Shown here: positions 44,672 through 53,811 of the stretch, piece after piece
Numbering within the stretch: position 1 is the stretch's first letter
Layout: every line of letters begins with the position of its first letter
Assembly: GCF_017313275.1 (NCBI RefSeq)
Contig: NZ_JAFLNM010000001.1
Span: forward strand, 1,798,001 to 1,862,000
DNA: 64,000 nt
Reading direction: 5' to 3'
Source of the DNA: Flagellimonas profundi
Lineage (GTDB): Bacteria > Bacteroidota > Bacteroidia > Flavobacteriales > Flavobacteriaceae
Notes under the pieces: model-generated
Told to the model about the DNA's origin: nothing
Databases searched by the model: none
What the model saw: the letters and a program-made list of their open reading frames with translations, nothing else
Program-made: the position numbers and the translations under genes

Positions 44672-45091
44672 TCAATTTTCGTCAACAGACCTATTAATGT
44701 GGATGGGACGCAAGGTCAACTGACTGCATAATTTTAAATATCTTTCATATTGGGCGGGATTGAAACTTAAAAGCAGTCTTTTGTCCATCATACGAACATT
44801 CTGCTTCATACTGTCCATTATAGAAGCATATTCCTTGGAGACGGTAATCAATACCTCCGGTGAGCTTTCCTCATTCTTTTTCATAAGGTATTTAGCCTTG
44901 TCACTTAAAATATCGTTGCGTATTTTAAGTTCGGCGCTCCAGTTCTTAAGGTTTTCCTTTTGCGCCTCCGTCAACTCAAAAACCTTGGTTATGGCTTCGT
45001 TGTCGCGTCCACCTACTCCCAAAATACAATCCATTTGAGCGAACCCGGAAAATCCGGATATCAAAAAAAGATATATGGCTATTGATTTCAA
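44672..45091 (-). CDS. Small exported Spy/CpxP-like protein
   Basis: A 139-residue protein with a signal peptide (about 1-18, ending near SGFA) and a mature part made of long charged helices. VFELTEAQKENLKNWSAEL (about 38-56) carries the LTxxQ-type motif of the Spy/CpxP/zinc-resistance periplasmic chaperone family, and a second helix SFNPAQYERYLKLCSQL follows in the expected place. I do not see the second LTxxQ. It may act as a periplasmic chaperone or metal sensor; no function is proven. It stands divergent from pepT. Confidence 0.6.
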   Translation of the reverse strand: MKSIAIYLFLISGFSGFAQMDCILGVGGRDNEAITKVFELTEAQKENLKNWSAELKIRNDILSDKAKYLMKKNEESSPEVLITVSKEYASIMDSMKQNVRMMDKRLLLSFNPAQYERYLKLCSQLTLRPIHINRSVDEN

Positions 45092-45167
45092 TTGAGGTCC
45101 GTATTAATCGTTCACGAAAGATAGGTATTAATGCCTTTGATTTATAAAATTGCGTTTGAATAAGCAT

Positions 45168-45175
45168 TATTTTTG
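45168..45175 (+). promoter_or_regulatory. -7 promoter box for pepT
   Basis: TATTTTTG fits TAnnTTTG, 13 bases before the pepT ATG at 45189, implying a very short leader. Confidence 0.5.
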
Positions 45176-45188
45176 ATAAAACGACGCT

Positions 45189-46418
45189 ATGGAAAAACTA
45201 CTGCCCCGATTTTTGGAATATGTAAAAACCGATACGCAAAGCGACCCCTATTCCAAAACCACACCCAGCACAGAAAAGCAGTGGGACCTTGCCAAGAAAT
45301 TGGTGATGGAACTCCATCAAATAGGTATGCAAGAGGTGTCAATTGACGAGAACGCCTACATTATGGCCACGCTACCCAGTAATATGGACAAAAAGGTACC
45401 CACCATCGGTTTTGTTTCCCATTTTGATACTTCCCCCGATTTTTCGGGCAGAAACGTAAAACCACAGATCATTGAAAATTACGATGGAAAGGATATTGTG
45501 CTGAACAAGTTAAAGAACATTGTACTTTCTCCAGATTATTTTGAAGATTTAAAGACATACGAAGGACAAACCTTGATCACCACCGATGGCACCACCTTGT
45601 TGGGAGCTGATGACAAGGCTGGAATTGCGGAAATCATCACTGCGATGGAATACCTTAATGACCACCCTGAAATTAAGCACGGTAAAATTAGGATAGCTTT
45701 TACCCCAGATGAAGAAATTGGTCGAGGTGCACACAAGTTTGATGTTGAAAAATTTGGCGCGGAATGGGCCTACACCATGGATGGCAGTCAAGTGGGCGAA
45801 CTGGAATATGAAAACTTTAACGCAGCCAAGGCCAAGATCACCATTACGGGAAAAAGCGTACATCCGGGCTACGCCAAAAACAAAATGGTAAACGCCATTG
45901 GGATTACCAACGACTTTTTGACCCTTTTACCCCCTAGCGAAGTTCCCGAACATACCGCTGGACGGGAAGGTTTTTTCCATGTGCATAAAATAAAGGGTGA
46001 AATCGAAAAAGCTGAGATAGAACTCATTATCCGTGACCACGATACAGTGCATTTCCAGGCAAGGAAGGAATTATTGAACGACATCAAGGATAAACTCAAC
46101 AAAAAATATGGGGATTATGTGAGCCTGATCATTGAGGACCAATACAAGAACATGCGGGAAAAGGTAGAACCGATGTACCATATTGTGGAAATTGCTGAAG
46201 AAGCCATGAAATCACTTCAAATAGAGCCCATCATAAAACCCATTAGAGGTGGAACGGATGGTTCACAGTTGAGCTTTATGGGCTTGCCCTGCCCCAATAT
46301 TTTTGCCGGCGGGCACAATTTCCATGGCAAATACGAGTATGTTCCTTTGGAAAGTATGGAAAAAGCGGTAAAGGTCATCGTTAGAATTTGTGAACTTACC
46401 GCGAGCCAAATCAAGTAG
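45189..46418 (+). CDS. pepT: Peptidase T (tripeptidase)
   Basis: M20-family zinc aminotripeptidase of 409 residues in the cytoplasm. First metal ligands are in [12 protein letters not shown] (His78, Asp80), the bridging Asp in [12 protein letters not shown] (about 138-149), and the EE pair in [14 protein letters not shown] (about 172-185); a late [27 protein letters not shown] (short form [17 protein letters not shown]) contains the last His ligand. The lid domain with [19 protein letters not shown] (about 216-234) matches PepT. The YdeI-like gene follows by two bases, so the two are co-transcribed. Confidence 0.95.
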   Translation: MEKLLPRFLEYVKTDTQSDPYSKTTPSTEKQWDLAKKLVMELHQIGMQEVSIDENAYIMATLPSNMDKKVPTIGFVSHFDTSPDFSGRNVKPQIIENYDGKDIVLNKLKNIVLSPDYFEDLKTYEGQTLITTDGTTLLGADDKAGIAEIITAMEYLNDHPEIKHGKIRIAFTPDEEIGRGAHKFDVEKFGAEWAYTMDGSQVGELEYENFNAAKAKITITGKSVHPGYAKNKMVNAIGITNDFLTLLPPSEVPEHTAGREGFFHVHKIKGEIEKAEIELIIRDHDTVHFQARKELLNDIKDKLNKKYGDYVSLIIEDQYKNMREKVEPMYHIVEIAEEAMKSLQIEPIIKPIRGGTDGSQLSFMGLPCPNIFAGGHNFHGKYEYVPLESMEKAVKVIVRICELTASQIK

Positions 46419-46420
46419 TT

Positions 46421-47011
46421 GTGGACAAATCCGAAAAAATAGAGCTATACTACGAAAAGGAACACCCGTTTAAGGAAGGGATTGCACTACTTAGGGAAAT
46501 TGCCCTAAAAACAGAGGCCAATGAAGATTTTAAGTGGAGCTTTCCCGTGTATACCTTGAACAACAAAAATGTGTTCGGTATTTGTAAGTTCAAAACACAT
46601 TTTGGGGTTTGGTTTTTTAACGGAGTGTTTTTAAAAGACCCTAAAAATGTGCTGGAAAATGCCCAGGAAGGCAAGACCAAGGGCATGCGCCACTGGAAAT
46701 TCCAAACTTTGGAGGAGGTCGACGAAAAAAACGTGCTGGGTTACATGAAAGAGGCCTTGGACAACCAGAAAAAAGGAAGGGAAATAAAAGCCGAAAAAAC
46801 CAAAAAGGTCACCATTCCCAAATTATTGCAATCCGAACTGGCAAAGGATTCTGATTTACATATTGCCTTTGAAAAGTTTACTCCCTATAAACAAAAAGAG
46901 TTCTGCGAATACATTACAGAGGCCAAACAGGAGAAAACCAAACTGCGAAGATTAGAAAAAATTCTCCCTATGATCAAGGAGGGAGTTGGTTTGAATGATA
47001 AGTATCAATAA
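46421..47011 (+). CDS. YdeI/OmpD-associated family protein
   Basis: A 196-residue cytoplasmic protein. Its first 110 residues (FKWSFPVYTLNNKNVFGICKFKTHFGVWFFNG, core FKWSFPVYTLNNKNV) form a DUF1801-like fold, and the last 60 residues include FTPYKQKEFCEYITEAKQEKTKLRRLEKIL (core KFTPYKQKEFCEYITEAK), the YdeI-type C-terminal domain linked in some species to bacteriocin or phosphomycin tolerance. A GTG start two bases after pepT is the only good choice. Function is not known and the bacteriocin link should not be carried over without data. Confidence 0.82.
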   Translation: MDKSEKIELYYEKEHPFKEGIALLREIALKTEANEDFKWSFPVYTLNNKNVFGICKFKTHFGVWFFNGVFLKDPKNVLENAQEGKTKGMRHWKFQTLEEVDEKNVLGYMKEALDNQKKGREIKAEKTKKVTIPKLLQSELAKDSDLHIAFEKFTPYKQKEFCEYITEAKQEKTKLRRLEKILPMIKEGVGLNDKYQ

Positions 47012-47182
47012 GGAATTTAAATTCATCAACTCAAATACCATATCCATCCATTCCCGCTGGAATTTTAACCCGATAAATGCCAACTTCACATATCGGACCG
47101 TATAATTCATTAAAACGAATCATATCCTGGAACGTTTTGATCAATACAGAAAATACAGCCCTGACCAACTAAAATTAAACCA

Positions 47183-47716
47183 ATGCGAAAAATTATTTAT
47201 TATGTAGCGAGTTCTCTAGACGGATACATTGCAGGAAAAAATGACGACATAAGCAAGTTCATATTACAAGGAGAAGGAGTTGAGAAGTACCGATCAGACG
47301 TTGCAAATTTTAGGACTGTAATTATGGGACGAAAAACCTATGAATTTGGATTTCAATATGGACTTAAACCGGGACAACCTGCTTATCCGAATATGGAAAA
47401 CCACATTTTTTCGAATTCTATAAAAATCGACAACCTATCTGAATTTGTTAAAATTGAGAAACTGAGTGTGGATAGAGTTAAGGAAATTCGAGAAAACGCC
47501 AATACCGACATTTATCTGTGCGGTGGGGGTGAGTTTGCAGGTTGGCTATTGGACAACGGATTAATTGACCAATTGAAACTTAAATTAAACCCGGTTGTGC
47601 TTGGAAACGGGACCAAACTATTCGGTTCTTCAACAACAAATGAAAATTGGGTGCTAACAGAAACAGAATCATTTCTTGACGGACTCCAAATATTGACATA
47701 TGACAAGAAAAAATAA
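47183..47716 (+). CDS. Dihydrofolate reductase-like (RibD C-terminal) protein
   Basis: A 177-residue NADPH-binding Rossmann-like protein similar to YyaP/RibD C-terminal reductases. Key parts are YYVASSLDGYIAGKNDDISKF (core SSLDGYIAG at about 9-17), the NADPH loop TVIMGRKTYEFG (about 45-56), and the second phosphate-binding GGGEFAGWLLDNGLIDQLKL (core GGGEFAGWLL at about 113-122). It is not the housekeeping FolA. It lies alone between larger gaps; its leader and trailer have an uneven base composition, and it could have been acquired. Confidence 0.85.
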   Translation: MRKIIYYVASSLDGYIAGKNDDISKFILQGEGVEKYRSDVANFRTVIMGRKTYEFGFQYGLKPGQPAYPNMENHIFSNSIKIDNLSEFVKIEKLSVDRVKEIRENANTDIYLCGGGEFAGWLLDNGLIDQLKLKLNPVVLGNGTKLFGSSTTNENWVLTETESFLDGLQILTYDKKK

Positions 47717-48027
47717 AAAGTACTAGTCACAACATAGAAAAACAAAGGTTATAGCCTGTTTCAACACGGTTTCGGCCTTATAAGCCTGAAGCCCCCGACT
47801 ACCTACTTTGCGAATGCTCACAGATAATACAAAATACTGACCGGACAAAACATTCCAACTTATGAAAAGTTAATTTAGTCCACTACCAACTTCGAACCAA
47901 CCACTCCGCTTTTACATTATTAAAATCAACTAAATGACGGACATCATTGCACACCCTTTAATATCAAAATAAATTAAGGTGAAAATTGAAAGTTGGGTTT
48001 GCGCCCTTCTTTATAAAATTACGTGTC
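47717..48027. other. 311-base region without a recognised gene
   Basis: Starts with the end of the DHFR-like gene. It contains GC-rich patches with a near-palindrome (GGCCTTATAAGCC, 47773-47785) in otherwise AT-rich DNA. I see no coding frame, RNA gene or good promoter. It could be a remnant of an inserted segment. Confidence 0.4.
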
Positions 48028-48507
48028 ATGAAAAAGTTGCTATATTTTTTATTCATCGGGTTGATTTCTTTGAGCATCTCCTGCAGTAAAAGTGATGACG
48101 AAGATGAATTGACCAAGGACGGGCCCTTTCCGATAAGTGAACTGAGTGGAAACTGGGAGGCCACCAAAGCACAGTTTAGTGTAAGTAGCACATCGGTAGA
48201 CATTATCGAGGATGGGGGAACGGTAACCATGTCCGTACAAGCGAGCGGTCGTTTCACCCTGACCTTAAATCCCGTAGACCGGGATGCCTATACAGTGACC
48301 GGAGAAATCTTCTGGGAAGAATGGCAGGGCAGTTTCTACTTTGCTGTTGCCTGGGACGATGAGCCCAATGATTGGGATACTTACGGCCACACTTACGACG
48401 GAACTACACTAAGCATAAACGGCGGCCCCGATTCCGGGGATTACGATTTTGACAATGATGGGGACTTGGAATCCTGTTCCATCCATTTCATTTTTGTTCG
48501 TTCGTAA
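48028..48507 (+). CDS. Lipocalin-like lipoprotein
   Basis: About 159 residues with a lipoprotein signal peptide (MKKLLYFLFIGLISLSISC, Cys19 as the lipid anchor). The mature part starts with SKSDDEDELTKDGPF, then ISELSGNWEATKAQFSVSS, a typical start for the small beta-barrel lipocalin-like families in Bacteroidota, and ends in GGPDSGDYDFDNDGDLESCS with a calcium-binding-like Asp-rich loop. I prefer the ATG at 48028 because the lipobox is then correctly placed; the frame extends up to 47986. Function is unknown. It is isolated from the neighbouring genes. Confidence 0.78.
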   Translation: MKKLLYFLFIGLISLSISCSKSDDEDELTKDGPFPISELSGNWEATKAQFSVSSTSVDIIEDGGTVTMSVQASGRFTLTLNPVDRDAYTVTGEIFWEEWQGSFYFAVAWDDEPNDWDTYGHTYDGTTLSINGGPDSGDYDFDNDGDLESCSIHFIFVRS

Positions 48508-48596
48508 GTATTTTAATGTTTTTCAACGCTAAAGGATGCATTGTTGGAGCTTTTATGTGCAGTCGCAAAAAAGTTGTGGGCTGTTGTAAGCAAAGT

Positions 48597-49946
48597 TTAC
48601 CCCACCTTAGGAAATTCCCATCCATTATGGTAGTCATGTATCAATAAAGCATCTGCTTCGGAATGGTTGAACTTTTTATTTTCCGCATCCCAAAAAAGTC
48701 GTTCACCCGTTTTATAAGCGACATTGCCTAAATGACTCACCACAGCGGCATCGTAACCAATTTTTATCGGAGCTTTTAATATGGATTTGTCCCTTGTTTT
48801 TACCGCTTCCAAAAAGTTTTGGGTATGTAGCCCCAAACCTTGCCCTACACCTTCTTGCAAGGGTACGGCTTCTATTTTTGGTCCTAAATCCTGGCTCCAG
48901 TGCGGACGGTCGTGTTCCGGAATCACTTCCCATCCTCCGCGATCAAGAACTAAAGTTCCATTGTTGCCAATAAATGCAATACCATGGTTTCTACCGTAGT
49001 TGCCACCATCAATCCCGGTAGCGTGCTCCCAAAGCAATGAAAATTCACCAAAATCGTAAATAGTCTGCAAGGTATCTGGAGTTTCGGCAGCGTCGTTCGG
49101 GTAAGCGAACTTACCGCCCATCGCCATTACGGATTTCGGTGTGGAAGCCTTCATTCCGAACAAGGCGTAGTCTATCAAGTGTACGCCCCAATCCGTCATT
49201 AAACCGCCTGCATAATCCCAGAACCATCTAAAATTAAAATGAAACCTGTTTTTATTAAATGGTCTGCTCTGTGCAGGACCTAACCACATATCATAATCCA
49301 CTCCGGCCGGCACAGGACTATCGGGAACGACGGGTACGGATTGCATCCACCCTTGATAGGCCCATGTTTTTACCAAACGTATCTGACCCAGTTTACCTGA
49401 ATGAACATAATTGATGGCATCCACAAAGTGGGGCTCACTACGTTGCCACTGCCCTATTTGCACCATCCTATCGCTCGCATTTACTTTGGCAAGCATAACT
49501 TCACTCTCTGCGACGGAGTTGGCAATAGGTTTTTCACAATACACATCCTTGCCCGCATCAATGGCGTCGGTGAGTTGCAAACAATGCCAATGGTCGGGTG
49601 TACCAATAATGGCAATATGAACATCTTTGTCCTCTAATAGTTTTCGATAATCCGAATACCATTTTGGCTTTTTGATACCGCCTTTCTCCAACTCGGCTGT
49701 TTTTTCACGAAGCACATTTTCATCAACATCGCAAAGGGCAACTACCTCGACCTCGCTATTTTGTAGCATGGAACTTAAATCTGAAAAGCCCATACCGTTG
49801 CAACCGATCAGACCAACCTGTATTTTATCGTTAGGACTGATGTTTCTGCGTACAGATGCCAATAATTCGGTCGGGAAAACCATTGATGCTCCCAATCCTG
49901 CCACACCTAATCCACTACGCTTTACAAATTGTCTTCTTGTTGCCAT
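48597..49946 (-). CDS. Exported Gfo/Idh/MocA-family oxidoreductase (Tat signal)
   Basis: NAD(P)-dependent sugar oxidoreductase of 449 residues. The twin-arginine signal RRQFVKRSGLGVAGLGA (Arg4, Arg5) followed by a hydrophobic stretch sends it folded to the periplasm. The Rossmann motif VGLIGCNGMGFSD (about 44-56) and the cofactor motif DVYCEKPIANSV (about 131-142) are clear, and the substrate domain follows with WGVHLIDYALFGMK (about 254-267). Homologues are usually encoded in polysaccharide utilisation or inositol-like sugar pathways. It is alone here, with no sugar transporter or other carbohydrate gene adjacent. Confidence 0.93.
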   Translation of the reverse strand: MATRRQFVKRSGLGVAGLGASMVFPTELLASVRRNISPNDKIQVGLIGCNGMGFSDLSSMLQNSEVEVVALCDVDENVLREKTAELEKGGIKKPKWYSDYRKLLEDKDVHIAIIGTPDHWHCLQLTDAIDAGKDVYCEKPIANSVAESEVMLAKVNASDRMVQIGQWQRSEPHFVDAINYVHSGKLGQIRLVKTWAYQGWMQSVPVVPDSPVPAGVDYDMWLGPAQSRPFNKNRFHFNFRWFWDYAGGLMTDWGVHLIDYALFGMKASTPKSVMAMGGKFAYPNDAAETPDTLQTIYDFGEFSLLWEHATGIDGGNYGRNHGIAFIGNNGTLVLDRGGWEVIPEHDRPHWSQDLGPKIEAVPLQEGVGQGLGLHTQNFLEAVKTRDKSILKAPIKIGYDAAVVSHLGNVAYKTGERLFWDAENKKFNHSEADALLIHDYHNGWEFPKVG

Positions 49947-49972
49947 GTCTTTTCAAATTTGGAATAAGATAC

Positions 49973-50010
49973 AAAAAAACGTCCCTTGAAAGTTGATGTT
50001 CAAGGGACGT
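49973..50010 (-). terminator. Terminator after yajC
   Basis: ACGTCCCTTGAA (49979-49990) pairs perfectly with TTCAAGGGACGT (49999-50010) around an 8-base loop. The A run at 49973-49978 is a T run on the minus strand, ending the nusB-DUF1573-yajC operon. Confidence 0.85.
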
Positions 50011-50034
50011 CTTTATAAATTATATTGTTGTTCG

Positions 50035-50325
50035 CTACTTCTTTTCAACGGGAGCATTCAACTTTTTGCTCATTTCCATGGAAATGGCAGAGCGGTCGAA
50101 CTTTAAACGCCCGGCCATGGTTTCGATAACACAAGAGAAGTCCTTGTCGTTCAATTCCACGATTTTTCCGTGCAGTCCGCTTTTCGTGATGATCTTATCA
50201 CCTTTTTTAAGCTCAGAAGCGAATTTTTTCTCATCCTTCTGACGTTTGATCTGAGGGCGGATCATAAAAAAATACGCCACGGCAAAAATCAAAATCAGCG
50301 GTAAAAATTGTCCTAGGTTTTCCAT
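50035..50325 (-). CDS. yajC: Sec translocon accessory protein YajC
   Basis: A 96-residue inner-membrane protein with one N-terminal helix (about 5-24, LPLILIFAVAYFFMIRPQIK) followed by the family motif RPQIKRQKDEKKF and the soluble domain with LKKGDKIITKSGLHGKIVELND (core GDKIITKSGLHGKI at about 43-56). It joins the SecDF complex that aids protein export. It follows the DUF1573 gene by 13 bases and is the last gene of the operon. Confidence 0.95.
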   Translation of the reverse strand: MENLGQFLPLILIFAVAYFFMIRPQIKRQKDEKKFASELKKGDKIITKSGLHGKIVELNDKDFSCVIETMAGRLKFDRSAISMEMSKKLNAPVEKK

Positions 50326-50338
50326 TTAGGTGTTTTAA

Positions 50339-50815
50339 TTATTTAACAGGACCGGCAGGCACTGTTCCAGGTGCTTGTACAAATGCTTTGATTCTCAAGA
50401 TCTCGGAACCTTTGGCAGTATTTGCATTAACGGTAATTGTTTTGGTAACCTGATTTTGACCAGAACCATTGAACTTCACTAACAACTCTCCTGTTTCGCC
50501 TGGAGCAATAGGATCTTTAGGAGGGTTTGGCACTGTACAGCCACAGCTACTTTTTGCGTTTGTAATAATAAGAGGGGCATTACCTGTATTGGTAAATGTA
50601 AATACGGTTTCCTGTGGAGTTCCTCTTTGGATAGTACCAAAATCGTGTTCGTTTTTCTCAAAAGTCATTACAGGAACCATCTTGTCCGATGCATCTCTGC
50701 TCACAGCGCTTTCCACATTGTCAGCAACTATTTTTTTTGATGCTTTGTCTTTACATGATACGCCCATCAAGGCAACTACCAAGATCAAACTAAAAATTGT
50801 CGTTATTCTTTTCAT
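50339..50815 (-). CDS. DUF1573 lipoprotein
   Basis: About 158 residues with a lipoprotein signal (MKRITTIFSLILVVALMGVSC, Cys21). The mature part is the DUF1573 immunoglobulin-like fold: FEKNEHDFGTIQRGTPQETVFTF (core HDFGTIQRGTPQETVF), then NTGNAPLIITNAKSSCGCTVP (core SCGCTVPNPPKDPIAPGE). The conserved CGC pair is expected to bind metal or form a disulfide. The upstream frame to 50836 adds only a few residues; the ATG at 50815 matches the lipobox. It sits between nusB and yajC in the usual flavobacterial order. Its function is unknown. Confidence 0.88.
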   Translation of the reverse strand: MKRITTIFSLILVVALMGVSCKDKASKKIVADNVESAVSRDASDKMVPVMTFEKNEHDFGTIQRGTPQETVFTFTNTGNAPLIITNAKSSCGCTVPNPPKDPIAPGETGELLVKFNGSGQNQVTKTITVNANTAKGSEILRIKAFVQAPGTVPAGPVK

Positions 50816-50852
50816 GATTAAAATTTGTTTTTCCAAAATTAAGGAATAATTT

Positions 50853-51800
50853 TTATTGTAAGCCCCTTCCTATTTTTTGGAGCCTTCCATCCGATTTATA
50901 CTCTTTTGCCAACTTGTCCAAAACCCCATTGATAAAGATACTGCTCTTGGGCGTGGAGTATTCTTTCGCAATTTCCAAATACTCATTTAAGGTCACTTTT
51001 TCGGGAATGGACGGAAAGTTCAATAATTCACAAATAGCCATTTTTAAGATAATGGAATCAATCTCCGCAATACGATCATTGTCCCAATTAGGGGTTTTCC
51101 CTTCAATTTCCTTCTCCCATTTGGCATCATTGAGCAGGGTCTTGGTCAACAGTTCATTGGCAAAATCCATATCCTGTTGATCTTTCAGCAAAGCCGGCAA
51201 AAAGAAACGGTCCCCAGAATCTGGCTTGGCCTTTTTCAGTCGTTTGACCAAAAAGGTGTTCACTATCGGGAAATCGTCCACCCAAGTTAGTTTATCGTCC
51301 TCGAAGTAATCGTAGATTTTATCGTTCGGCGCAATGATTTCTTTAAAAAGTTGGATGACAACATTGCGGTCATCCACATAACCATCTTCACCGTTCAACA
51401 TGTATTCCTTGTAAATATCGCTGGAAACTACAGCCTTGTGGATGATTTTCACATACTCATCGTTCATGTACCAGTTGTCCAACTTGCGTTTGGAGAGTTC
51501 GTTCTTCAAAGCTTCGTTGTTTACCAATTGCAACAACAAACGGTTTTTTACAAACTTTTCGGGATTGGGATAGTTATCTTCTTCGGTGGCCACATATTTT
51601 TTGGAGGCGTGGCTTACATGTTTTTCTGCCAAACGGTGTAGTTCCGCCAAAAGGCTTAAAATCAAAAGGTATAGAACATACATGTTTTCTATACTGACTC
51701 GCAGGAACTTTTCTTGTTTTTGCAGCGAATCGTCCTTGGATTGCACCAATGCATAAATGCATTGCATCACTTTTACTCTAATGTGCCTTCGGGTAAGCAT
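50853..51800 (-). CDS. nusB: Transcription antitermination factor NusB (long flavobacterial form)
   Basis: RNA-binding factor that helps form antitermination complexes for rRNA operons. The first 20 residues (MLTRRHIRVKVMQCIYALVQ) and the C-terminal helical domain (about 190-300), with LTKTLLNDAKWEKEI, DRIAEIDSIILKMAICELL and EVTLNEYLEIAKEYS-like segments (core VTLNEYLEIAKEYSTPKS), match the NusB core. At 315 residues it is twice the E. coli size because of a long insertion between 30 and 190, the normal situation in Bacteroidota. It leads nusB-DUF1573-yajC. A -7 box lies 42 bases upstream. Confidence 0.9.
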   Translation of the reverse strand: MLTRRHIRVKVMQCIYALVQSKDDSLQKQEKFLRVSIENMYVLYLLILSLLAELHRLAEKHVSHASKKYVATEEDNYPNPEKFVKNRLLLQLVNNEALKNELSKRKLDNWYMNDEYVKIIHKAVVSSDIYKEYMLNGEDGYVDDRNVVIQLFKEIIAPNDKIYDYFEDDKLTWVDDFPIVNTFLVKRLKKAKPDSGDRFFLPALLKDQQDMDFANELLTKTLLNDAKWEKEIEGKTPNWDNDRIAEIDSIILKMAICELLNFPSIPEKVTLNEYLEIAKEYSTPKSSIFINGVLDKLAKEYKSDGRLQKIGRGLQ

Positions 51801-51841
51801 GTTTAAAGAACTTTTAAAGTCATTATTTGGCTTTCACTCCG

Positions 51842-51849
51842 CAAAAGTA
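51842..51849 (-). promoter_or_regulatory. -7 promoter box for nusB
   Basis: Minus-strand TACTTTTG fits TAnnTTTG, 42 bases before the nusB start. It is opposite a plus-strand box (TATATTTG at 51854-51861) in the divergent region with the ABC exporter. Confidence 0.5.
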
Positions 51850-51924
51850 ATCTTATATTTGAATCTTACCTACCAAACTTGCTTTCTTATCAGTTTTATA
51901 ACATTTACTTTGTGAGGTATGGTA

Positions 51925-51932
51925 TATATTTG
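51925..51932 (+). promoter_or_regulatory. -7 promoter box for the ABC exporter gene
   Basis: TATATTTG fits TAnnTTTG, 50 bases before the ATG at 51982. Confidence 0.5.
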
Positions 51933-51981
51933 CGGGATTGTCCACCGAAAAATCGATACTTAAAAACCTCCTCACCCTTGT

Positions 51982-53736
51982 ATGAAGGAACTAAAACACC
52001 TAAATAAATATTTTAAAAAATATTGGCTCAAACTGCTATTGGGAATCATAATCACCATAATTGCCCGTGTTTTTTCCTTAGTAATGCCTTCTTATGTGAA
52101 CAAGTCCATACAAGCTGTGGAAGATTTTACATCGGATGTGATCACCCTTTCGGATGCGAAGGGGTTATTACTTCAATACATTTTAATTATTGTTGGTGCG
52201 GCCATACTTTCCGGGCTTTTTACTTTTTTGATGCGCCAAACCATCATCAACGTATCCCGATATATTGAATACGACCTTAAAAATGAGGTCTTTGACCATT
52301 ACCAATTACTCAGCCTTAATTTTTACAAAAAAAACAGGATTGGGGATTTAATGAACCGAATCAGTGAGGACATCAACCAAGTGCGCTTATATGGCGGCCC
52401 CGCCATTATGTACGGTATCCAAACATTGACCCTTTTTGTTTGTTTGATTCCTTTGATGTTCATAAAGGCTCCCACATTGGCCGCATATACCTTGTTGCCA
52501 CTTCCTGTCTTATCAGTTTTGATTTATCAAATCAGTAAAATTATCCATAAACGAAGTACAAAGGTTCAAGAGTTTTTATCCACACTTTCCACCTTTACCC
52601 AAGAATCATTTTCTGGTATTTCCGTGATAAAGGCCTACAGTATTGAACCCAGGATAAACTCTGAATTGCGTGATTTGGCCCGCGAGGGAAAAGACACAAG
52701 TATGGCTTTGGCCAAAGTAAATGCTTGGTTTTTCCCCTTAATGATCTTATTGATCGGAATCAGTAATGTTTTTGTCATCTATATCGGTGGGCGACAATAT
52801 ATCAACGGCGAGATAGAGACCATTGGGATCATTGCAGAATTCATCCTTTATGTAAATATGCTTACCTGGCCCGTTGCCGTTGTGGGGTGGTTAACATCAA
52901 TAGTACAAAGGGCGGAGGCTTCACAGAAACGTATCAATGAGTTTTTAAAGGAAGAGCCATCCATCCAGAACAAAGTTGAACAACCTACCCCAATAAAAGG
53001 TGATATTGAGTTCAGAAATGTGACGTTCACCTATGAGGATACCGATATAACTGCCCTAAAAGACGTTTCGTTTACCATAAAAGCTGGACAGACCGTTGCT
53101 ATTTTAGGTAAAACCGGGTCAGGAAAATCCACCATATTGGATTTGGTGGCGAGATTGTACGACACGACCTCTGGCGAGGTTTTGATCGATGGAGTGCCCG
53201 TAGAACAATTGAACCTTGATAGCTTAAGGAGTTCCATTGGTGCCGTACCACAAGATGCCTTCCTTTTTTCGGATACGATTGAAAACAATATTCGGTTTGG
53301 TAACGAAAATGCCACACATGATGAGATTGTGGAGGTAGCCAAAAAAGCTGTGGTCCATAAAAACATTGAAGGGTTCGCCAAAAAGTACAATACTGTGCTG
53401 GGCGAAAGGGGGATAACATTGAGCGGTGGTCAAAAACAGCGGGTTTCCATTGCACGAGCCCTATTAAAAGACCCTAAAATCTATCTGTTCGACGATTGCC
53501 TCTCTGCTGTGGATACCGAAACCGAGGAAGAAATCCTCAACAATTTAAAACGGGTCTCCGAGAGCAAAACAACACTTATTGTAAGCCATAGGGTATCATC
53601 TGCCAAGAATGCCGATAAAATCATTGTATTGGACAACGGAAGAATCATTCAAGAAGGCACCCACGAAGAATTGAACAATACCGATGGTTATTATAAAGAA
53701 CTCTACATCGACCAACTCTCTGGCAAAGAATCATAA
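51982..53736 (+). CDS. ABC exporter with fused membrane and ATPase domains (MsbA-like)
   Basis: Half-transporter of 584 residues: six membrane helices (about 15-315) followed by an ATPase domain. Nucleotide-binding motifs are Walker A GKTGSGKST (about 373-381), the signature LSGGQKQRVSIARAL (about 474-488) and Walker B IYLFDDCLSAVD (about 494-505), with the H-loop in IVSHRVSSAKN. The membrane part matches lipid-A or peptide exporters (MsbA/LmrA-type). It functions as a homodimer or as half of a heterodimer. The gene has its own -7 box. The neighbours do not identify its substrate. Confidence 0.93.
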   Translation: MKELKHLNKYFKKYWLKLLLGIIITIIARVFSLVMPSYVNKSIQAVEDFTSDVITLSDAKGLLLQYILIIVGAAILSGLFTFLMRQTIINVSRYIEYDLKNEVFDHYQLLSLNFYKKNRIGDLMNRISEDINQVRLYGGPAIMYGIQTLTLFVCLIPLMFIKAPTLAAYTLLPLPVLSVLIYQISKIIHKRSTKVQEFLSTLSTFTQESFSGISVIKAYSIEPRINSELRDLAREGKDTSMALAKVNAWFFPLMILLIGISNVFVIYIGGRQYINGEIETIGIIAEFILYVNMLTWPVAVVGWLTSIVQRAEASQKRINEFLKEEPSIQNKVEQPTPIKGDIEFRNVTFTYEDTDITALKDVSFTIKAGQTVAILGKTGSGKSTILDLVARLYDTTSGEVLIDGVPVEQLNLDSLRSSIGAVPQDAFLFSDTIENNIRFGNENATHDEIVEVAKKAVVHKNIEGFAKKYNTVLGERGITLSGGQKQRVSIARALLKDPKIYLFDDCLSAVDTETEEEILNNLKRVSESKTTLIVSHRVSSAKNADKIIVLDNGRIIQEGTHEELNNTDGYYKELYIDQLSGKES

Positions 53737-53811
53737 AAAAGTTGCTGAATTAGCTTTTTTTTTACATTTTTGGTAACATAATTCAACATAGTACTAAATA
53801 CACTATACCAT

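Noticed and set aside
47740..47800. Possible attC-like site after the DHFR-like gene
   Set aside because: There is a near-palindrome but no pair of R and L boxes with the right spacing, so I cannot support a cassette attachment site.
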